Translations under genes and position numbers: made by a program
Assembly (NCBI GenBank): GCA_023145975.1
Contig: JAGLCZ010000069.1
Location: forward strand, 1 to 6,678
Length of the DNA stretch: 6,678 nt
Direction of reading: 5' to 3'
Source of the DNA: Candidatus Hydrogenedentota bacterium
GTDB lineage: Bacteria; Hydrogenedentota; Hydrogenedentia; Hydrogenedentales; CAITNO01
The notes under the pieces: model-generated
Seen by the model: the letters and a program-made list of their open reading frames with translations, nothing else
Databases searched by the model: none
Told to the model about the DNA's origin: nothing
Shown here: positions 1 to 5,263 of the stretch, one piece after another
Layout of the letters: the number at the start of each line of letters is the position of its first letter
Position numbering within the stretch: position 1 is the stretch's first letter

Positions 1-491
1 CCTATTAAAACGGCATCAATACTAGCCGATTTTACCATGCTTATTACCAGAGTCTTTTCTATGATGCCGCTTTGCGGAAGTACTTCGTAGAAGTTATTGG
101 GAAAATAGAGGAGATCGGGATCCCATGCGCGTAACGCTGCCTTTTGATCAATAGGAAAACGTAGAGAACTTTTCCCTGTTGTATCGGTAGGTTTGCCTGT
201 AGCGATTGGTGCGTCAAAGGCATTGGGCTGGAGGGTGGCAATAGGAAGCATTCCTGAAAGTGCCTCCCCTGAAAGGGTGACAACCTGCAGGGCGGCATGT
301 ATATACTCAGGCGTACTCTTAGATTCCCGGGTACTTTCCTCGGTAGATTTTTTTATCGCAGGCGTATCTTCTGATTTTTGCTCATCACTACAGGTACATG
401 CTGCGCAAAATAATAGTAACAGGGGGAGGAGTACAGCAGGGTATCCTATGCGGAGGAGATGTTTAGGGAAGATATTTACGCTGTCAACCAT
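1..491 (-). CDS. Putative lipoprotein with a possible carboxypeptidase-regulatory-like domain (3' end outside window)
   Basis: Open from ATG at 491 down to the left edge: 163 codons seen, no stop, so the C-terminus is missing. Residues 1-18 are a basic n-region (K10, H11, R14). Residues 19-28 are a hydrophobic core (AVLLPLLLLF), followed by CAACTC at 29-34. C32 is the likely lipidated cysteine; the -3 position is Cys rather than the usual Leu, so the lipobox is imperfect. Residues 35-60 are a Ser/Thr/Glu/Lys-rich linker, typical behind a lipidated Cys. Residues 66-115 (LQVVTLSGEALSGMLPIA, then TDTTGKSSLRFP) resemble the beta-sandwich repeats of the carboxypeptidase regulatory/Cna-B type; this is an inference from pattern only. 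The start overlaps the exporter's stop by 8 nt (ATGGTTGA) and has no clear Shine-Dalgarno, so translation is probably coupled to the exporter. An in-frame ATG at 527 would add 12 residues but also lacks a ribosome site. Function unknown. Confidence 0.72.
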   Translation of the reverse strand, partial: MVDSVNIFPKHLLRIGYPAVLLPLLLLFCAACTCSDEQKSEDTPAIKKSTEESTRESKSTPEYIHAALQVVTLSGEALSGMLPIATLQPNAFDAPIATGKPTDTTGKSSLRFPIDQKAALRAWDPDLLYFPNNFYEVLPQSGIIEKTLVISMVKSASIDAVLI

Positions 492-2454
492 TATTGTTAT
501 TTGTTGATATAGCGAACTGCGTGTCATGAAGACGCTTGTAAAGGCTGTCTGAGGCGAGTAACTCACTCATGGTTCCCTGTTCAACAATACGCCCCGCATC
601 CATAACCAAAATACGATCAGCACGTTGTATAGTCGATAAACGATGGGCAATAACCACTGTAGTACGTCCTTTGACAAAATGATCCAGTGCTTCCTGTATC
701 ATACGCTCGCTTTCAGTATCCAGACTGGAAGTTGCTTCATCCAGTACAAGCAGTGCCGGGTCTTTGATAATGGCGCGGGCAATGGCAAGCCGTTGACGTT
801 GACCGCCGGACAGTGTGCAGCCGGATTCTCCGATGAGTGTTTCATAACCATGGGGCAGCTGCCGAATAAATTCGTCTGCATAAGCGGCAACAGCAGCCTC
901 ACGAATCCGCGCATCATCATAAGAGGTACGACCAAATGCGATGTTATCGCGTATCTTTTCTGCAAAAAGAATGGTATCCTGGGTAACGATACTCATTTGT
1001 TCACGCAGACTTGCAAAGGTGATCTTACGTATATCAAGACCGTCAATGGAAACGGTGCCTTGAGAGGGATCATAGAAGCGCGGGAGAAGTTTTGCAAAGG
1101 TACTTTTTCCTGAACCGCTGGGACCTACAAGGGCAATCATTTCCCCTTTACGAATCTCAATATTAATATCTTTCAGCGCGTCACGCTCGCCGTCATAACT
1201 GAAAGAGACATTTTCAAAACGGATGCTTTCACGTAATGGTCCTATGGAGGCAGCATCATCGGCCTGTTCAATATCAGGCTTCATGTCAATAAACTCAAAG
1301 CAGCGTTCAGCACTGGCAACACTGGTTTGGATAAGATTATTGACATCAGAGAGTTTGCGGACAGGATCGAGCATCATTGCCAGTGCAAAATACAGTTGTA
1401 CCAAATCCCCTGCATCCAGTAATCCGGATTCAACACGGCGACCACTGAAAAGAACAAATGCTACGATTCCGAGTACAAGAAGGAATTCGGTTAGGGGACC
1501 GGTAATGGCGTGCAGCGTTACCATTCGCAGTAAAAACTTGCGTAACCGGGCTATTTCATTACGGACACGGCTTACCTCATAGGCTTCCATGTTGTAGCCC
1601 TTGATAATGAATATCCCTTTTATCGTTTCATTGACTACGGTGGCCATCCCTGCAATTTTTTGCAATGACTTACGAACGCTGGAACGCATCTTTTTCCCGA
1701 TGCCCATGAGCATATACAGTACCAACGGTAAAACACATACGCCCACCAGTGTTAGCTGCCAGTCAATGGAAAGGGCAACAATTAGAAATATTGCTATTTT
1801 TATAGGTTCACGCATGAGCTTTACAAAAACACCCTGTAACCCGCGATTAACCATAAAGATATCATTGGTAAAACGGGAGAGGATTTCACCGGAACTGTTC
1901 TTTTCAAAGAAACCAACCGATTGCCGCATAAGGTTTTCATACATCTCACCGCCAAGATCGGTGGTGATATTTGCCCCTATCGAGCCCGCAAGGTATTCCT
2001 GCATAAATCGTGCAACACTCATAATGAAGGATAACAGGAGCATAAGTACAGCGGCAATAATGACAGCGCGCATTCGATCTGCACGCATTGCCATTACGGT
2101 GGTGTGTATCCAGTCAGAAAGACCTTTCGGTGCCCAGCCAATAATAGATCGCAGGTTCGTAGTTATAGCATCAACATCTGCAGCCAGTTTGTCTGCCGGA
2201 TCCTGTGATAATTCTGAGCTGTTGTCACTGACTGCAGGGGGTTCATAAAAGGTGAGCCGAATAATGGAACCTACAGAAATAAGCATTGCCCCAAAGGATG
2301 CGGCAATAATAAGTGCAAAAAACAGAGAAATTGCAAGACGTGTTTTGTAACGCCATGCAAAAGTAATGAGTCGTGAATAGGCACGCCAAGCGGAATGTTT
2401 CTCTGCATTTTTAGAGGATGGCGCAGTATTCGATGTACCGGAAGCAGGTATCAT
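484..2454 (-). CDS. msbA: MsbA-type lipid-exporting ABC transporter (fused membrane and ATPase domains)
   Basis: A 656-residue half-transporter with the exporter domain order; the family acts as a homodimer that flips lipid A-core or other lipids and drugs across the inner membrane using ATP. The membrane domain has six predicted helices at about 41-66, 128-150, 212-230, 235-251, 313-337 and 349-364. The ATPase domain has the A-loop Tyr (Y420), Walker A GPSGSGKS (444-451), Q-loop Q492, signature LSGGQ (548-552), Walker B LLVLDEA (568-574, catalytic E573), D-loop SSLD (576-579) and H-loop H604, so it looks fully active. It is about 70 residues longer than typical MsbA. Most of the excess is a soluble loop between helices 1 and 2 (about 67-127), plus a Ser/Asn-rich N-terminal tail. 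Start ATG 2454 is the only in-frame choice before M57; GGAG at 2473-2470 lies 15 nt upstream, an unusually long spacing. It is followed by an overlapping putative lipoprotein and is divergent from mreB. MsbA is the best guess; the substrate cannot be read from sequence. Confidence 0.9.
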   Translation of the reverse strand: MIPASGTSNTAPSSKNAEKHSAWRAYSRLITFAWRYKTRLAISLFFALIIAASFGAMLISVGSIIRLTFYEPPAVSDNSSELSQDPADKLAADVDAITTNLRSIIGWAPKGLSDWIHTTVMAMRADRMRAVIIAAVLMLLLSFIMSVARFMQEYLAGSIGANITTDLGGEMYENLMRQSVGFFEKNSSGEILSRFTNDIFMVNRGLQGVFVKLMREPIKIAIFLIVALSIDWQLTLVGVCVLPLVLYMLMGIGKKMRSSVRKSLQKIAGMATVVNETIKGIFIIKGYNMEAYEVSRVRNEIARLRKFLLRMVTLHAITGPLTEFLLVLGIVAFVLFSGRRVESGLLDAGDLVQLYFALAMMLDPVRKLSDVNNLIQTSVASAERCFEFIDMKPDIEQADDAASIGPLRESIRFENVSFSYDGERDALKDINIEIRKGEMIALVGPSGSGKSTFAKLLPRFYDPSQGTVSIDGLDIRKITFASLREQMSIVTQDTILFAEKIRDNIAFGRTSYDDARIREAAVAAYADEFIRQLPHGYETLIGESGCTLSGGQRQRLAIARAIIKDPALLVLDEATSSLDTESERMIQEALDHFVKGRTTVVIAHRLSTIQRADRILVMDAGRIVEQGTMSELLASDSLYKRLHDTQFAISTNNNNG

Positions 2455-2488
2455 AGTGAGGTAAGCATTCTCCAGTTTATGAAAGCGT

Positions 2489-2575
2489 GCAATGATACCA
2501 CAGCCGTCTATACAGGCGCAAAAGCAAGCTGAAACTGATACTCATTTTATGTTGGGATTTGTGGTGATACTTTGC
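2489..2575. repeat. Loose inverted repeat spanning the two divergent -10 elements
   Basis: The left arm GCAATGATACCAC (2489-2501) and the right arm GTGGTGATACTTTGC (2561-2575) share GCAA and ACCAC as outer blocks in inverted orientation, with middles of 4 and 6 nt that differ. The left arm covers the minus-strand extended -10. The right arm includes the TGC just before the plus-strand -10. The hexamer TGATAC also occurs in direct orientation at 2493, 2536 and 2565. It could be an operator pair or reflect chance similarity of promoter elements. Confidence 0.25.
2492..2521 (-). promoter_or_regulatory. Candidate sigma-70-type promoter of the exporter-lipoprotein operon
   Basis: Read on the minus strand, an extended -10 TGGTATCAT occupies 2500-2492. 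It is preceded, with an 18 nt spacer, by a poor -35 TTGCGC (2521-2516). Transcription would begin near 2485, about 30 nt before the exporter start codon. The TGn extension could compensate for the weak -35. Found by eye only. Confidence 0.4.
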
Positions 2576-2581
2576 TATAAT
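2553..2581 (+). promoter_or_regulatory. Candidate sigma-70-type promoter of the mreBCD-mrdA operon
   Basis: A perfect -10 TATAAT (2576-2581) carries the TGn extension (TGC at 2573-2575) and sits 17 nt downstream of TTGGGA (2553-2558), a 4/6 match to the -35 consensus. The start of transcription would be near 2588, giving an untranslated leader of about 115 nt before the mreB GTG. This is the strongest promoter-like sequence in the intergenic region. Confidence 0.6.
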
Positions 2582-2644
2582 GAGGGATTGTAACGGGTAG
2601 ATTCCTACTGTTTTTACGAGTGGTGTTTTTTCCTGTTTTTCGTA

Positions 2645-2650
2645 TATACT
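2645..2650 (+). promoter_or_regulatory. Possible second -10 element upstream of mreB
   Basis: TATACT at 2645-2650 matches the -10 consensus at 5 of 6 positions and would start a transcript near 2657, only about 45 nt before mreB. No convincing -35 lies at the right distance (the region around 2621-2628 is TGGTGTTT), so this is a weak candidate in a T-rich stretch. Confidence 0.22.
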
Positions 2651-2688
2651 GGCATTTTTATCGGTGTTGGTATTGATTCCAAGCACAT

Positions 2689-2695
2689 GGAAGGG
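2689..2695 (+). promoter_or_regulatory. Shine-Dalgarno site that decides the mreB start
   Basis: GGAAGGG at 2689-2695 lies 7 nt before the GTG at 2703. That spacing and purine content are ideal, whereas the upstream in-frame GTG at 2664 has only T-rich sequence before it. The site therefore favours 2703 as the real mreB start. Confidence 0.75.
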
Positions 2696-2702
2696 TTTGA
2701 AA

Positions 2703-3734
2703 GTGTTTAATTTTCTCCGCCACCTTCCCGGGCTGTTTTCTCACGATATGGCGATAGACCTTGGTACTGCAAATACACTTGTTTATGTCAAGGGGCAGGG
2801 CATCGTCTTGAGCGAACCGTCGGTAGTGGCAATCAATAAAGATACGGGTCGTCCGTGCGCCGTAGGTAATGAAGCCAAAGCCATGATTGGGCGTACGCCT
2901 GGAAATATTGTCGCCATACGTCCTATGAAGGATGGTGTTATTGCTGATTTTGAGATAACGGAAGCGATGTTACGCCACTTTATCCAGAAGGTGCACAATC
3001 GTAAACGGCTTCCTGCCTGGCCGCGGGTTGCTGTTAGTGTCCCTTCCGGCATAACTGCTGTAGAACGTCGTGCTGTATTAGAGAGTGCAACCCAGGCGGG
3101 TGCAAAAAAAGTATATATTATTGAAGAGCCGATGGCTGCGGCCATTGGTGCCGGATTGCCGGTGCATGAAGCACAAGGCTGTATGATCGTAGATGTTGGC
3201 GGGGGGACTACCGAGGTCGCTGTCATTGCATTGGGCGGGATCGTTTTTCCAAAATCAGTGCGTATTGCCGGGGATGAGATGGACCAATCCATTATGCAGC
3301 ATCTCAAGCGTACCTACAACCTCATGATTGGCGAGCGTACAGCGGAAGAGATTAAGATACAGATCGGTTCTGCATACCCCCTTAAAGATGAGATGGAAAT
3401 GCAGGTGAAGGGGCGGGATCAGGTACTTGGTTTGCCCAAAGTTATCAGCATAACTTCGGAAGAAATTCGGGAGTCACTGCGTGAACCCGTTAATTCCATT
3501 GTTGATTCGGTTCGCGTTACTCTGGAACGTACTCCCCCTGAACTTTCAGCCGACATTGTGGATCGCGGCGTAGTTTTGGCAGGCGGCGGTGCGTTATTGA
3601 GAGGGCTGGATCAACTCATCGCCCGGGAAACAGGGCTGCATGTCACGATTGCAGAGGATCCGCTTGGTGCTGTTGTACTGGGCGGCGGAAAATTCCTTGA
3701 AGAACTGAAACACTATAAGCCTGAGGAAATTTAG
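2703..3734 (+). CDS. mreB: Rod shape-determining protein MreB (bacterial actin)
   Basis: MreB is an actin-like ATPase that forms membrane-bound filaments and steers the elongasome around the cell. The GTG start at 2703 gives 343 residues, the usual length. Residues 2-12 (FNFLRHLPGLF) form a short, partly hydrophobic N-terminus that could bind the membrane. Nucleotide-site motifs are all present: phosphate-1 DLGTANT (19-25), the VYIIEEP segment with E141/E142 near the active site, phosphate-2 DVGGGTTEV (164-172) and the adenosine motif LAGGGALLRGL (292-302). GDEMDQSI (190-197) is also typical. An in-frame upstream GTG (2664) would add 13 residues that do not look like MreB and lack a ribosome site. 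It is first in the operon; mreC follows after 39 nt with no terminator between them. The product is certain; Mbl- or MreBH-type paralogs cannot be formally excluded, but the mreCD neighbours argue for MreB. Confidence 0.98.
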   Translation: MFNFLRHLPGLFSHDMAIDLGTANTLVYVKGQGIVLSEPSVVAINKDTGRPCAVGNEAKAMIGRTPGNIVAIRPMKDGVIADFEITEAMLRHFIQKVHNRKRLPAWPRVAVSVPSGITAVERRAVLESATQAGAKKVYIIEEPMAAAIGAGLPVHEAQGCMIVDVGGGTTEVAVIALGGIVFPKSVRIAGDEMDQSIMQHLKRTYNLMIGERTAEEIKIQIGSAYPLKDEMEMQVKGRDQVLGLPKVISITSEEIRESLREPVNSIVDSVRVTLERTPPELSADIVDRGVVLAGGGALLRGLDQLIARETGLHVTIAEDPLGAVVLGGGKFLEELKHYKPEEI

Positions 3735-3773
3735 GCGTATTGTCACAGCCTCATATTACAACACTGAGTCGCC

Positions 3774-4736
3774 ATGAATGCTGGACGTATATTAAGAGAG
3801 TATAGACCCCTGGTCGTGTTTATGGTATTGTTTTCGTTGTCTTTTTTTTCTCTCGTTACCGGTTTTGAAGGCACGTTCATTTATCATGGTATTTCCCGTA
3901 TTGTAAACGTCACTTCCTACCCTTTTTTAAAAATGCGTCACGTTTCTGTAAGTGTGCCGGGCAACGCATATCATTTTGTTACGAACTATAATACGGTGTA
4001 TAGTGAGAACAAGGAACTCATCCGGGAAGTTGTAGAATTTAAAAAACGCGAGGCTCTTTATCGCCAGCTGTTTATGGAAAATATAAGGCTGCGAAAAATA
4101 CTCGGTTTTATATCTGATCACCCATTATTTACGTTAAAGCCGGCTACTGTTCTGGAGAGTTATCGCGGGATGCTGCGTATCGATGCCGGGGCAAGAGCGG
4201 GTATCAAGCCGTCGATGGGCGTAATTACAAAAGACGGGGTGGCAGGTATTGTCACAGAAGTCGCTGATTTTACATCTACAGTTGCCACACTTCATCATAC
4301 AGATTGTCGGGTAGGTGCCATGGTGTTGAGGAAACGCCTGCGTGCGTATGATGGTGTAGTGCGGTCGGCAGGAAGTGATTTTTCACATCTGTGTGCTATG
4401 GAGTACATTGATATGAAGGATGAAGTGCGCGTGGGGGATATTATTGTTACCAATCCGGAAAGCATTTTTCCCGCGGGCATCACCATTGGACGTATTGTTG
4501 CTGTGCGTAGTGGCGAAGGACTCTGGAAAAGTGCTGAAATTTTTCCGGCAGTGGATCCCTATCGCCTGGATGAAGTCATGGTCATTATGCGTGCTGCGGA
4601 TACACCGGAATATATTGCTGGTCCTCCTGTGGCGCTTCGCCATGAATCCCCGCTGGATTTCAGCAGCGTAGCGAATGATTCCGCTGCACCGGAATCGCCT
4701 GATATGAGAAGTTTACAGGAGCGATACGCACCATGA
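3774..4736 (+). CDS. mreC: Rod shape-determining protein MreC
   Basis: MreC is a bitopic inner-membrane protein whose periplasmic part binds PBP2 and switches it to its active state. The 320 residues show a short cytoplasmic N-terminus, one membrane helix (about 12-31) and a likely coiled coil (about 72-110, rich in E, K, R and L at heptad-like spacing). The beta-barrel domain follows (about 120-275). Recognisable core segments are IDAGARAGIKPSMGVIT (136-152), DGVAGIVTEV (154-163) and VGDIIVTNPESIFPAGITIG (220-239). Residues 280-320 form a Pro/Ser/Ala-rich tail that is probably disordered. An in-frame TGA at 3765 prevents a longer start. There is no strong Shine-Dalgarno before ATG 3774, only a weak GAG, so initiation may rely partly on ribosomes arriving from mreB. 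The stop overlaps the mreD start (ATGA). Confidence 0.96.
   Translation: MNAGRILREYRPLVVFMVLFSLSFFSLVTGFEGTFIYHGISRIVNVTSYPFLKMRHVSVSVPGNAYHFVTNYNTVYSENKELIREVVEFKKREALYRQLFMENIRLRKILGFISDHPLFTLKPATVLESYRGMLRIDAGARAGIKPSMGVITKDGVAGIVTEVADFTSTVATLHHTDCRVGAMVLRKRLRAYDGVVRSAGSDFSHLCAMEYIDMKDEVRVGDIIVTNPESIFPAGITIGRIVAVRSGEGLWKSAEIFPAVDPYRLDEVMVIMRAADTPEYIAGPPVALRHESPLDFSSVANDSAAPESPDMRSLQERYAP
4717..4721 (+). promoter_or_regulatory. Ribosome binding site of mreD inside the mreC 3' end
   Basis: AGGAG at 4717-4721 lies 11 nt before the mreD ATG at 4733, within the last codons of mreC. Together with the ATGA overlap it supports this start and coupled translation. Confidence 0.6.
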
Positions 4737-5263
4737 TTTATCTACAAAACTCTACTATACGCAATTATATACTTTGGATTGTATGTATTGTATTTACGGC
4801 ACTCCTTCAGACAAACTGGGCTGAGTTTTTACGCTTTCAGGAGGTTTCCCCCGATATTATCCTTGTACTTGTGGTGTATTTTGCCATTGCCTATGGTGCA
4901 GAACGCGCAATGTTTACCGGGGTAATCGGTGGTTTATATCAGGATGTTGCCGTAAATACGACATTGGGGCATCACGTCTTATGTTATGTTATTATCGGTT
5001 ATATCCTGGGGCATCTGGCAACACGTCTGGTTAGTGAACATGCCGCAGTAAAGGCCGGGTTAGTATTACTTGCAGGTCTTTGCCAGGGAATTTTATTTGT
5101 TGCTATCCAATATGTGATCCAGCCGCAGCGCGGCATGATCTATCCCATACTGAATACGGTTGTGCCGATTGCTTTTTATTCAGCCGTGCTCACACCCGTT
5201 GTTTTTTTAATCGTTGATCGTATCTTTCGAAGACGAGAACTTATTAGCGATGGAATTCTCTAA
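4733..5263 (+). CDS. mreD: Rod shape-determining protein MreD
   Basis: A 176-residue, very hydrophobic integral membrane protein; MreD is the polytopic inner-membrane partner of MreC in the elongasome, where it tempers MreC's activation of PBP2. Predicted membrane segments lie at about 11-27, 39-56, 61-76, 80-99, 108-130 and 140-163, with a basic end RIFRRREL (163-170). The segment GVIGGLYQDVAVNTTLGHH (63-81) is the typical MreD signature of Gly-rich helix, QD and LG, and SPDIILVLVVYFAIAYG (39-55) is also characteristic. Length and position between mreC and mrdA are as expected. It overlaps mreC by 4 nt and ends in TAATG, sharing one base with the next start. Confidence 0.93.
   Translation: MIYLQNSTIRNYILWIVCIVFTALLQTNWAEFLRFQEVSPDIILVLVVYFAIAYGAERAMFTGVIGGLYQDVAVNTTLGHHVLCYVIIGYILGHLATRLVSEHAAVKAGLVLLAGLCQGILFVAIQYVIQPQRGMIYPILNTVVPIAFYSAVLTPVVFLIVDRIFRRRELISDGIL

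Noticed and set aside
193..507. Plus-strand open frame of 104 codons at the left end
   Set aside because: The opposite strand here encodes a signal peptide, linker and beta-rich region that continue from the exporter operon, which explains the region better.
489..527. Alternative, longer start for the putative lipoprotein at ATG 527
   Set aside because: It has no better ribosome site, overlaps the exporter by 44 nt and lengthens the signal peptide n-region unnecessarily; the 8 nt overlap at 491 is a more usual coupled arrangement.
1601..2248. Plus-strand open frame of 215 codons opposite the exporter gene
   Set aside because: It lies fully antisense to a membrane domain with clear homology, its product is an unpatterned Ser/Arg/Ile-rich string, and it has no good start context. 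Shadow frame.
2597..2615. Small hairpin GTAG-ATTC-CTAC followed by a T run in the mreB leader, possible attenuator
   Set aside because: The stem is only 4-5 base pairs with little GC, too weak for an intrinsic terminator.
2477..2686. Minus-strand open frame of 69 codons in the divergent intergenic region
   Set aside because: No domain, no clear ribosome site, and it runs through both candidate promoters and the mreB leader. Treated as non-coding.
2783..3307. Minus-strand open frame of 174 codons opposite mreB
   Set aside because: Antisense to a highly conserved actin-like gene; the composition (Thr/Ser/Pro/Ala-rich) reflects the opposite strand of MreB codons. Shadow frame.
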